This document shows positions 25,521-34,300 of a stretch of DNA of 64,000 nt, one piece after another. Source of the DNA: Halomarinibacterium sp041392205 (GTDB taxonomy: Bacteria > Bacteroidota > Bacteroidia > Flavobacteriales > Flavobacteriaceae); NCBI GenBank assembly GCA_041392205.1, contig JAWKMO010000008.1, positions 62,001-126,000 of the forward strand, in the 5' to 3' direction. Within the stretch, counting starts at the first letter, position 1. Each line of letters starts with the position of its first letter. The notes beneath the pieces are model-generated. The model was given only the letters and a program-made list of their open reading frames with translations, made no database searches and was not told the DNA's origin. The position numbers and the translations under genes are program-made.

Positions 25521-27080
25521 CTAATTCCTTTTGTTAAAATTCCAATTGCCCCGTTCCATGGCATTTAAAATACCAATAGAGATAGCGTTACTAGCATCTT
25601 TGGAACTATACCTAGTTTCGAGTTCTTTTATAATGTATTGCTTCATTTCTTCTGCCTTTTGAGGAGTTAGAATAGATAGAATCCTTTTCCAGTATCTATG
25701 TATTTCTGAAGAAATGGGTATTGGGACTGAATATTCACCGTTGGAAAAGCGGTGGTTAATTGCTATTTCTTCGGCATTTACTAAAATTTCTTCAACTAAA
25801 TACGTGCTTAATTCAATTGGGTTGGTTTCTGTAGACCCTTGTTGAACATCACTCTTATCTACTGTAGGCATCCCAGAAATAGTTAAATGTCTCTTTTCAT
25901 GACTGAGTAAGGTTATAACCCTAAGCAGGGCGTCCAAATCCTTATTGTTAAGCACTTTATTGGCATCTTCTTTAAAAGACTTTAGCCCACCTATTTCATT
26001 ATCATCTTTGCTTGAATAACCACTAAATCCATTTCCACCAGCGCCAGAAAGTTGTGGAATATTGATTTTGTCGCAAGCAACAAATTTAGTTTTGTTGATT
26101 GAAAACACTCCTTCGTTAGTAAAAACCACTTCGACGGTTTGTTTCTTTGCTGCTTTATCGTCATTAGATAAGGAGCTATTATCAATAATTTCGATGGCTT
26201 TAGATTTTAGTTGCCTTATGATAACAGAAATATCTTCTTTTCCTTCGCAGGTTTCTGGAGTTGTATTGTTTGTATTGGGAGTTTTTTGCACTTTTTTTAC
26301 CAAATTTCCAGATTGCTGTATGGTATGAGTTAATTCGTGAGCCAAGAGGTGTTTCCCATGGGGAGAACTTGGGTCGTATTTGCCTTCGTTAAAATAAATA
26401 TCATTTCCAGTGGTAAAGGCTTGCGCTCCTAACTCTTTAGCAGTCTCTTGTGCTTTGGAGTCCGTATGGATGGTAACATTACTAAAATCGGCACCAAAGC
26501 CTTTTTCCATTTCGTGGCGAGTAGTTTTATCCATTTTCATTCCCTGTCCTTTGGTGTTTTTTATAATGGATTCCGCCTTGGGAGTTGCTCTCTTTCCATT
26601 CCCTTTTTTTTGAACAGGCTCTTCCTCTTCTTTAGCTTTGGGTTGTGCCATTTCCTCTTCCTCTTCTTTTTGCACAGCCTGCTCCTCTTCTTCAGGTTTT
26701 GTTTGAGCTTCTTCCTCTTCCCCTTTTTGTTGAAGGGTTTCTTCTTCCTCTTCGCCTTTTTGCTGAACAGTTTCTTCCTCTTCTTTAGGAGCCTTTTGAA
26801 CCGGTTCTTCTTCGGTTGGCATTTCTTTTTTCTGAAGCGTTGAAATGGATTGGGATATGGGCTTTTCTTGTAATTGCTCTTCCTCGCCAGCTTTTTTCTG
26901 AATCGAAGTTCCTTCAGAAGTCGCATTCACTACTTTATCGGCCACAGAATCGGCTTCTTTTTCATACCCATCATCTGCTTTACCTATAGCCAATTTTGTT
27001 TGTACGGAAGGGAAAAAAGGACCCTGCCCTTCATTACTGCGAGCATTTGATGCTTTCTTTTTCTTTTTTAATCTTTTCAT
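25521..27080 (-). CDS. eCIS-associated DUF4157 protein with a second, C-terminal HExxH motif
   Basis: 519 residues. The N-terminus repeats the stretch found in the larger effector (QTKLAIGKADDGYEKEAD), then a low-complexity Glu/Lys/Gln linker (residues ~65-165) built from imperfect units such as EEEETVQQKG. The DUF4157 domain spans about 175-262 with HELTH near 248. The C-terminal domain contains HEKRH near 393-397 with Glu residues 30-40 positions later (VEEILVNAEE), a gluzincin-like arrangement. It lies between the tape-measure gene and the lipoprotein gene. It is probably a cargo effector; whether either zinc motif is active is unknown. Confidence 0.8.
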   Translation of the reverse strand: MKRLKKKKKASNARSNEGQGPFFPSVQTKLAIGKADDGYEKEADSVADKVVNATSEGTSIQKKAGEEEQLQEKPISQSISTLQKKEMPTEEEPVQKAPKEEEETVQQKGEEEEETLQQKGEEEEAQTKPEEEEQAVQKEEEEEMAQPKAKEEEEPVQKKGNGKRATPKAESIIKNTKGQGMKMDKTTRHEMEKGFGADFSNVTIHTDSKAQETAKELGAQAFTTGNDIYFNEGKYDPSSPHGKHLLAHELTHTIQQSGNLVKKVQKTPNTNNTTPETCEGKEDISVIIRQLKSKAIEIIDNSSLSNDDKAAKKQTVEVVFTNEGVFSINKTKFVACDKINIPQLSGAGGNGFSGYSSKDDNEIGGLKSFKEDANKVLNNKDLDALLRVITLLSHEKRHLTISGMPTVDKSDVQQGSTETNPIELSTYLVEEILVNAEEIAINHRFSNGEYSVPIPISSEIHRYWKRILSILTPQKAEEMKQYIIKELETRYSSKDASNAISIGILNAMERGNWNFNKRN

Positions 27081-27179
27081 TTGTATAAAATATTTGATAA
27101 AGTAGAAATTGGAATTTCCGAGGTATTTATCTTAGGTGGGTTTAAAAAAATCGTTAGCAACCATTTCATAATTAGTATT

Positions 27180-28718
27180 TTACCATTCCACAAATAGTAT
27201 TTTTTTCTTCCAAGGTATTTTTACTAAATGGAAATTCCATGGGAGCGAATCCATGAGAATATCCTGTGTTTTTCTTTGTATATACAAGGAATCTCTTTCG
27301 TTTGTGGTCTTTAATTTTCCTTCTCGTAAAAGAAATTCGTTTCTAAGAACGTCTGTATTTTTTGTTTTTAAGCCCTCCCAATGAGTCATCATGGCTAGTA
27401 AAAGTTCTTCACAAGCTTCCTTTTGAAAGGCAGTAAGCTTGATAAACCTTTTAATAGGTTGTTGTAGGGGAATATTACATAAGTATTTTTCGAAAAGGAG
27501 AAGATGTTCCTGAGGTTGTTCTTCTTTGCAAGCTAGATAGTGGAGCAAATGAACCGCTGCATCTATTTTTTCGGGTTTTATTTTTCCATCCAGGAGGAAA
27601 TCCAATTTTTCAAAAAAGTGTTTTATGAAGGGATGGATAAGTATTAATCCAGCATTTTTTACAATAATCCCTTGCTCCAAAATGGCATCCTCTTTAGGGT
27701 CAAAATCAGGTCCTATTTGAAGCGTTTTTTCTTCGCTTTTTGGAAGGGTAATGGATTCTGAAAAAGGGTCCATAAAAGACTCTTTTTCTATACAGAAAAG
27801 ACCTTTTTTTGCAACTAATTTTGGAGCGAGTTCTTCATATAATTTTATTGCATTATTAAGGCTGTTGTTTAAAGAGATGGGATCGTTTTTAGTACTATTT
27901 TTTAATGCTTTTAATTGAATAGGAATGCCAAGAATTTTGTTGCAAAAAAGAAGCAATTCTAATAGCTTTTTAAACTCTTTTTTGTGAAGCGATTTGCTTC
28001 TTTTTTTAGAAGTATTTTTGGTGAAAATAGGTTTCAGTAATTTTGTGAAGGAATCTAAAAATTCCTCTGGGTGGTATACTTGTTTGCGTTTAAAAATTAA
28101 GTGAAAAAAATCAATTTTAAACCTTTCATTTTTTAGTAAACTTGGAATTATTCCAAGTTGTTTTAAGATTGTTTTGTCAATAGCAACTATTTTAAAGTAT
28201 AATGCAATAATAATTTGTATATCAAATTGATACAGTAATCTATTTAAATGTATAGATGAATTTATAATTGATTTTGCATCCACCCTATCAAGCTCATTAA
28301 TAGTATTAGGAGTAAAAAGATTACGCTCATCAAACCACCAGGGATATTGTCCGTTTTTTAGAAAAAAAAGAAAGGCCTCTAACGCTCTATGTTGGGTATT
28401 TATTTGCGAATTTCGGCGGGTTTCAATAGCTGTTTTTGAAGTTTCTTTTTTTGAAATTTCTTTTTGAATTTGGTGTATTATTTTGGGAGTAATATCTTCT
28501 AATTTTTCTTCTCTATTTAAATCTATAGTTAGTTCTATATTTTCAAATCTTTGCAGGTCATTTTTGGAATACTTTTCAGAAAATAAGCGATCTAAAATGG
28601 GGTATATTTTTTCTTTAAGAAAGAGGTCCAAATCGTCTTTTAATTGCAGTGCGATTGCCATAGAATTTGTGTTTACTTCTACCGTTAATTTTTTTATTAA
28701 ATTTTTTTCTGCAATCAC
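27180..28718 (-). CDS. Contractile injection system tape measure protein (Pvc14-like)
   Basis: The N-terminus (residues ~10-65, AIALQLKDDLDLFLKEKIYPILD) and the C-terminus (about 345-512, ending LPWNFHLVKIPWKKKILFVEW, with AGLILIHPFIKHFF and LLREGKL) match the CIS tape-measure family. The central part is poorly conserved and strongly helical. In these systems the protein sets tube length and is probably held inside the tube. It lies seven bases after the 82-residue gene; a gap of about 100 bases separates it from the first cargo gene. Confidence 0.85.
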   Translation of the reverse strand: MIAEKNLIKKLTVEVNTNSMAIALQLKDDLDLFLKEKIYPILDRLFSEKYSKNDLQRFENIELTIDLNREEKLEDITPKIIHQIQKEISKKETSKTAIETRRNSQINTQHRALEAFLFFLKNGQYPWWFDERNLFTPNTINELDRVDAKSIINSSIHLNRLLYQFDIQIIIALYFKIVAIDKTILKQLGIIPSLLKNERFKIDFFHLIFKRKQVYHPEEFLDSFTKLLKPIFTKNTSKKRSKSLHKKEFKKLLELLLFCNKILGIPIQLKALKNSTKNDPISLNNSLNNAIKLYEELAPKLVAKKGLFCIEKESFMDPFSESITLPKSEEKTLQIGPDFDPKEDAILEQGIIVKNAGLILIHPFIKHFFEKLDFLLDGKIKPEKIDAAVHLLHYLACKEEQPQEHLLLFEKYLCNIPLQQPIKRFIKLTAFQKEACEELLLAMMTHWEGLKTKNTDVLRNEFLLREGKLKTTNERDSLYIQRKTQDILMDSLPWNFHLVKIPWKKKILFVEW

Positions 28719-28725
28719 TTGTTTT

Positions 28726-28974
28726 TTAATTTATTTTTTGTACTTTTATAAAACGATTCAGAGATGAATTACTGGGTTGTAAGTTCATTGTAGTTTTTGG
28801 TCTTTTAGTAGTAGTTTTCAGTTTGCGATTTACGCTTAACAGTTTGCTTTCTTCTTTTAGTTCATTTGCTTTAGTGTTTAGACCCATAAGGGTATCATTC
28901 GGAATGTACAATTTAACCGACTGATACCCTTTCTCATTTGTAAGCCTTTCCTTATTTACTATCCCAGTTCTCAT
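28726..28974 (-). CDS. Small basic hypothetical protein in the eCIS locus
   Basis: 82 residues, rich in Lys, Thr and Asn, with no recognised domain. Start overlaps the stop of the 884-residue gene (ATGA type, four bases) and the tape-measure gene follows after seven bases, so it is translated as part of the operon. Basic and probably disordered; it could be a small structural or assembly protein. No function is proposed. Confidence 0.55.
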   Translation of the reverse strand: MRTGIVNKERLTNEKGYQSVKLYIPNDTLMGLNTKANELKEESKLLSVNRKLKTTTKRPKTTMNLQPSNSSLNRFIKVQKIN

Positions 28975-31625
28975 AATGTAATAGCATTTTCCCCGGTTGG
29001 GATTCCAAAATAAAAATCTATTTGTGTTTTGAAATTTTCAATCACAGCATCAAAAGCAGCTGTATAATCTGTATTTGTGATATAAATTGAAAGTTTAGAA
29101 ACTCCTGTACGGTTATGTAGGTATTCTCTTAGCTTTATAAACAACACAATATCATCGTGGGTATTATTACTATTATCACGGTAGAAATTAAGCATGGTAT
29201 CGTCTACCCATGTTCCATTAACCCAGTCCCCATCTAGTCTAAGTGTAATATTGGATACAATAAGCCTTAATTGTGTTTCGGCTTGATTAATAATTGTTTG
29301 TATGCTGTTGGGCAATTCTTCGCGACTGGTTATAAATCTTGGCGTGTCTGCTTGAGTATAAATAAAATGATTTTGCAGGCGATCTCTTAAGGTAGTCCAT
29401 TTTCTCCATTTTTCATCGTATTTACCATAATCATCATCTTTGTTTACAGGGGCTAATTGTGCTTGTAGTTTTTCATAAAAAGAAGGATTGTATCCTTTTA
29501 AGTCCCTACAACGCATCGCATCGGGTCGGAATATTTTATTGTTTCTAAACATTCCGTTGTTGCTATAGGTGTAAATAGCATTGTTATTTGCCAATGAAAC
29601 CTCCCGTAATCGTAAGGTAAAAGTATCTTCTTTGGCACGAGTGATAACAAACCTTTTCTGACTTTCATTAAAATCGAAAACCAATCCTTTATTAAAACGG
29701 TTATTTAATGCTTCGGTAACGGCATGCACTCTTCGTAGAAATATTTGCCCCAATGGAATACGAAGGGTAGTGGTTCCGCTAATTAATTTTTCGCCATTAA
29801 TACTATATTCAATTACTTGAAGCACATAATCGTCTGGCATGGGTTTGTTGTTACTTTGCGTTCCCTTAAGGCTGCGCGAAAGGTTGTTCATGTATTTTAA
29901 AGAACTAATCCATGGATAGGTACACTCCATAAGAGAGCAACATCCCCCTTCACTGGCTTCTGCTGGAATTTTATAGCTCACACAATAATCTGCTTTAACC
30001 GCATCGTTTTCTGAAATTAAAATAAAGGTTCCACCTTGGAAAACTCCCGCTTTGTGTATAATAGAAGGATGCTTTTTTACAAAAGCAGTAAAGGCCTCTT
30101 TTTCAGTAGTTAAATCGAAATGAATACAATCGAAATCCAATCCGTTTTCTACTTTTAATGTATTTATAGTGTCTTTGGTAGCCAATCCTGCTTGATTAAA
30201 ATGCCCTTCAATTCGATAGAAATCATGGCAATCCAAACTCACTTTTAAGGGATTCTTTGGCCAACCCGAAGCTAATAATGCTGTATGGTAACTTAAATTA
30301 TACTCTTGTTTATAGTTTTCGGTTTTCTGAAAACTCCAAGATTTTAAAAGAGTTGTGTCTAGATTATAATACACCGGGATAGCCTTATCTCCAAGACCGC
30401 CACACGATTTTGAGGGTGTAATTTTTATGGGTCCTTCATTTCCCAAAAAGAAATTGTCTAATAAAATGGTAACTCTTCGCACCAAGCTTTTTGCTTTTTT
30501 AATATAGAGTTCATATTCGGTATTGGTAGGCGAGGGGTACCATTGGTGGTGTAATTCGGGATATTCATTTTGAGAAGGAAATAAGCAACCCAATAATAAA
30601 TGCTTCGGAAAGGCTTCAATATTTGGGCAACATTCGGTTTTTAATTTTAGTAATAAAGCAAGTATTTCATTATAACTATCGCTGATATCTTTTGTTAAAT
30701 CATAACGATACTGAACCATTTCATTAGAAGCAAAATCATCTAAATTTTCTATCTGATTTAGCACTGTATTTTGAGTGCCATTATGTATAGAGAGTATTTC
30801 TGAAAAATTATTAAATAAACTGGAATAGGCCTCATGTAAGGATGCTTTTGCAGTAGTAATAGCCGTTTTGAAAGCCGTTGCCATAACAGCATAATTTTTG
30901 CTATTGTTACTACTTCCCAAATCGGTATTCAACACTACTTTTGGAACGGCTGTTTCGGGAAGTTGGGTAATGGCTTCAAACACATCGTGTTTGGTGAAAA
31001 TGGGATCTTTTGCATTAATAACATCTTCTACATCTTCCTTGGAAGCTAATAATACTTTTATATTTTGAACATTTTCTTGTCCTTGATTGTCACAATTTGA
31101 AGAAGTGCAAATACTGGGTTCTTTTTGGTAGGTTTCTAAATATAGAATTACCACTTTGTCGCTTAGATCAAAATCTGAAAGAGAGTCGTGTTCTTCTTCA
31201 TTAACCAATTCTGTAGGAATAAGCTCTACTAAATCGATCACCGAATTAGGTGCTGTTCTAAAGTGAGCATACTTTGCCTTAGCATCGGTAAATGTTTTGT
31301 AATGTGAATAGGTTACAGATTCAATACTAATATTTTTGGAATCTTTGGTCGATTTTGTAGAGGGTTCTTCTACATCTTTTTGAAGTTTTAACAAATCACC
31401 ATCGGTGGTTATGCCACAACCTTGTGTGATAGAAAGGGTTGTGCCTTCCACATCGACCGTCACTTTAAATCCGCAAACCCATCCCACACCAGAGAGGCAA
31501 ACACGGGTCAATCGATCTTGTTCATTAAAGTACTCGATAAATTCGTTTAATTGATGAGAGGTAAGTACTTGGTCATCCACAAAGGAGTTGTACTGTGGGG
31601 TGATTTCGAATAATTTGCTTTCCAT
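28971..31625 (-). CDS. Large eCIS protein of unknown class (candidate outer baseplate or fibre component)
   Basis: 884 residues with no recognised enzymatic motif. The N-terminus (SFVDDQVLTSHQLNEFIEYF, CLSGVGWVCGFKV, SITQGCGITTDGDLL) resembles proteins that sit beside the baseplate genes in Bacteroidota eCIS loci. Two Cys clusters (CTSSNCDNQ, GGCCSLMECTYPW) are notable for a cytoplasmically made particle protein. It follows the Pvc12-like gene by 11 bases. By position it fills the place of the Pvc13 fibre in other loci, but I see no fibre repeats, so the role remains open. Confidence 0.65.
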   Translation of the reverse strand: MESKLFEITPQYNSFVDDQVLTSHQLNEFIEYFNEQDRLTRVCLSGVGWVCGFKVTVDVEGTTLSITQGCGITTDGDLLKLQKDVEEPSTKSTKDSKNISIESVTYSHYKTFTDAKAKYAHFRTAPNSVIDLVELIPTELVNEEEHDSLSDFDLSDKVVILYLETYQKEPSICTSSNCDNQGQENVQNIKVLLASKEDVEDVINAKDPIFTKHDVFEAITQLPETAVPKVVLNTDLGSSNNSKNYAVMATAFKTAITTAKASLHEAYSSLFNNFSEILSIHNGTQNTVLNQIENLDDFASNEMVQYRYDLTKDISDSYNEILALLLKLKTECCPNIEAFPKHLLLGCLFPSQNEYPELHHQWYPSPTNTEYELYIKKAKSLVRRVTILLDNFFLGNEGPIKITPSKSCGGLGDKAIPVYYNLDTTLLKSWSFQKTENYKQEYNLSYHTALLASGWPKNPLKVSLDCHDFYRIEGHFNQAGLATKDTINTLKVENGLDFDCIHFDLTTEKEAFTAFVKKHPSIIHKAGVFQGGTFILISENDAVKADYCVSYKIPAEASEGGCCSLMECTYPWISSLKYMNNLSRSLKGTQSNNKPMPDDYVLQVIEYSINGEKLISGTTTLRIPLGQIFLRRVHAVTEALNNRFNKGLVFDFNESQKRFVITRAKEDTFTLRLREVSLANNNAIYTYSNNGMFRNNKIFRPDAMRCRDLKGYNPSFYEKLQAQLAPVNKDDDYGKYDEKWRKWTTLRDRLQNHFIYTQADTPRFITSREELPNSIQTIINQAETQLRLIVSNITLRLDGDWVNGTWVDDTMLNFYRDNSNNTHDDIVLFIKLREYLHNRTGVSKLSIYITNTDYTAAFDAVIENFKTQIDFYFGIPTGENAITL

Positions 31626-31636
31626 AATCGTAGTCT

Positions 31637-34300
31637 TTAAATGATTCCTAGGTTGGTTCTCCCTAGAATAATGTTTTGTTGTTCTTCGTCATTATCACAA
31701 TCGTGCAGTCGCCCTTGGGTATAAATAGTATGCAGGGTACTTATTATGGTATTGAGACGCATCAATTTGGCTTTGTGCTGTTTTTGTCCGTTGTTGGTTT
31801 TAGAAAGTAACCAATCGTGATAGGCCTCTTCCATTTCAACCATTTCGTTTTCCTCGCCAGGCTCCATTTCGTAACTTTTTGGCCATCCTATCCAACATAT
31901 TTTTGCCATAATATGTGATGGCAATTCTTTCTGAAGCAAATCTTCCATAAACTTTCTAAAGTCTACATTGCTATACCGTTCTGTCCATCCAGGGAGTACA
32001 ATGGAAACCCTAAAAGAATAAGGGTCAACACCTTCACAACTTTCACAATTATCTTCGCAAATAGGGAGGAAGTAGTCTTTGTTAATGGTGTCCTTTGTAA
32101 CATCTGGACGCAATAAAATATGCTCTACCACATACATCCCCTCATTGGGTTGTAATTGGTTCATGAATGCTACTACTAGGGCTATGGCATTTTCAGCATT
32201 TTGTTGTGTATTGTAGAAGGCAATTCTTCGTGCAATTACGTGGCGTTCGTCATTTGGGTCTGGAAAATTGGGATTGGTTAAATTGAAATAAAATTTCCCA
32301 GAAACCGATGTTTTTATTTCGTAATTTTCAACAAAACGGCCGTAGTTTTTGACATCAAAAATTTCTTTGTAAAGTGCCGCCAACGAATGATAATGTTTAC
32401 TTCCTGAACCTAAAATAGTATTAGAAGCATCTTTAAATCGAAAACGATATTCAATGTATCCATCGGTATCCACTTCTTCGTAGATTTCTAATGGATCGTC
32501 ACTAAAATTTCTTCGCAAATAATTGGGGTTACCACTGAGTAGTGCGATTCTTTTTTGAAACGCAGAAACATTGTTGGTATCCCATAAATCTTGAGGTAAT
32601 TGCTTATAATAGTTAAAACTTAAGCCTCTTTCGCATCCAATAATTCCGTATTCTTTAAGGAATCGTTCTTTGGTTTTAATCACCGCTTGGTCTGTGAACG
32701 AGCCGTATAATTGTTTCATTAAAAAGGCATATTCGCTAAAATTTTCAGCAAAACGGGCTAATAAATGATCGAGGATTTGATTCCTTCTTACAAGGGTGTC
32801 ATCCAAATCGGAAAGCAACAAATTGGTAATCGCATCATTGGTGGTGTAATTTGCAGAAACCAATTCGGGTAAATCTTTTACATCCTCCACTAATTGGGTA
32901 AAATAACTTTGCGAAAGTTCACCATTAATAGCAAACAATTCTTTTACCTTTTGAAGCTGTGCAAAATAGGTGGCCAAAATCTGGTCGAAGAACAATAAGT
33001 ATCCTTTGAGCTGTTTTGCTTTAGCTTTATCTGCCACAGGTGCCGAAGGTCTCACCCCAATGGGACCTACCCCATATACTTCGGGAAAATCGTTTTGGAT
33101 GGTGGTAAAATTCCCAACCGTTTGGCCGCCAGCATTGGGCAATTGTAGTTGTTTGCTTTCGGCAGCAAGGGCAGCTGCTTCGGCTGCTTCGGCAGCACTA
33201 AATTCTTGAAGGTATTCCTCCACTTTTTCGGCATTGATATTTAAAGGGAGAAACCCTTTATAATAACTAAACGCACTTTTATGGCAACGAGTGGGTTTTT
33301 TCCCTTGGGGAACACAGATGTTCCAAGTTGTTGTGCCATCGCTGGTACCATCGCAGTGATCTATGGTAATATCACGAATGACATCCACGCCTTCAATTTT
33401 TTGAATGATATCGATTAAATCACTTAACCGGATTTCTTTTTTTAGCTCGGTAGCCTTTAATTCTTCTGTATCGATAAACCCATGACTTAAAAGTGGTCCG
33501 TTAAAAACTTTATCGGTGGTATAGCCTTTTTCTAACATTTCTTTTAATGAATAGAAGCGCAGATTGGGCGATAAATAATCGTCTATGGCTTTTAAAACAA
33601 GAGCATGGACATATTCGTCATCGGCTTCTGGAAGTAATTCAATTTGAGCACAAACTTTAACCGGATGTTCGGCTACTTCTTCAATATGAATGATGTCTTC
33701 GCAAAGGTTTCTATGAGCGTGATACGTGGCTCTAACGGTTTCTTTTATCGCCTTTATTTTTTGAGCCACTTTGGCTGGGGTATCGAATTCTTCTTTATCC
33801 AGTGCGTCAATTTCAATAAGCACATCGTATAACCCATTCAGGATAAACGATTTTTGTTTGTTAACCGGAACTTCAAAAGGTTGAAAACCCATTTCAAAAT
33901 CTTTGCAGTTGGCATAGACGGTTTTTTGGTGTTTTTTTAACCATGCATTTTTAACGCCATCGATATCAATAAATAATTTTCGATAATCTAAAGGCGTAAT
34001 GGGTTTTATGGGGAGTGCTTGTTCTGCCGTTAGAAATTGTTCTTTTAAGTAATTAGCATTATTTTCTTCATTTAAAAGAACTTCTACAGGAAGGTTAATT
34101 CGGTTTCCTAAATCGGTTAGTGCATAGCTCAACACTTCCAAAATAGTAATTCCAGGGTCGTGAGAGTTGTAATCACTCCAAAGACTGCTTCCTAACGATT
34201 CGATGTACTCAATGCCTTTCTTTTTTAAGAAATTGAAGTCCAAATCATCCAGAGTCGATGTGTTTTTTGGTATGGTTTTATGTTTACTTAAGGTAGGCAT
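31637..34300 (-). CDS. eCIS baseplate protein (Pvc12/Afp12-like)
   Basis: 887 residues. The opening LDFNFLKKKGIEYIESL... followed by WSDYNSHDPGITILEVLSYALTDLG is the N-terminal signature of baseplate wedge proteins in these systems (phrase HDPGITILE). No transmembrane segments. Its start overlaps the end of the baseplate J gene by 13 bases, as expected for stoichiometrically linked wedge partners. The C-terminal ~150 residues (HILLRPDVTK... PGWTERYSNVDFRKFMEDLL) are a second conserved block. Forms the wedge with Pvc11. Confidence 0.85.
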   Translation of the reverse strand: MPTLSKHKTIPKNTSTLDDLDFNFLKKKGIEYIESLGSSLWSDYNSHDPGITILEVLSYALTDLGNRINLPVEVLLNEENNANYLKEQFLTAEQALPIKPITPLDYRKLFIDIDGVKNAWLKKHQKTVYANCKDFEMGFQPFEVPVNKQKSFILNGLYDVLIEIDALDKEEFDTPAKVAQKIKAIKETVRATYHAHRNLCEDIIHIEEVAEHPVKVCAQIELLPEADDEYVHALVLKAIDDYLSPNLRFYSLKEMLEKGYTTDKVFNGPLLSHGFIDTEELKATELKKEIRLSDLIDIIQKIEGVDVIRDITIDHCDGTSDGTTTWNICVPQGKKPTRCHKSAFSYYKGFLPLNINAEKVEEYLQEFSAAEAAEAAALAAESKQLQLPNAGGQTVGNFTTIQNDFPEVYGVGPIGVRPSAPVADKAKAKQLKGYLLFFDQILATYFAQLQKVKELFAINGELSQSYFTQLVEDVKDLPELVSANYTTNDAITNLLLSDLDDTLVRRNQILDHLLARFAENFSEYAFLMKQLYGSFTDQAVIKTKERFLKEYGIIGCERGLSFNYYKQLPQDLWDTNNVSAFQKRIALLSGNPNYLRRNFSDDPLEIYEEVDTDGYIEYRFRFKDASNTILGSGSKHYHSLAALYKEIFDVKNYGRFVENYEIKTSVSGKFYFNLTNPNFPDPNDERHVIARRIAFYNTQQNAENAIALVVAFMNQLQPNEGMYVVEHILLRPDVTKDTINKDYFLPICEDNCESCEGVDPYSFRVSIVLPGWTERYSNVDFRKFMEDLLQKELPSHIMAKICWIGWPKSYEMEPGEENEMVEMEEAYHDWLLSKTNNGQKQHKAKLMRLNTIISTLHTIYTQGRLHDCDNDEEQQNIILGRTNLGII

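Noticed and set aside
26448..26843. 131-codon + strand frame, very rich in Phe and Leu, opposite the DUF4157 gene
   Set aside because: It is the complement of the Glu/Lys-rich low-complexity linker of the - strand gene; hydrophobic only because GAA/GAG repeats read backwards as TTC/CTC.
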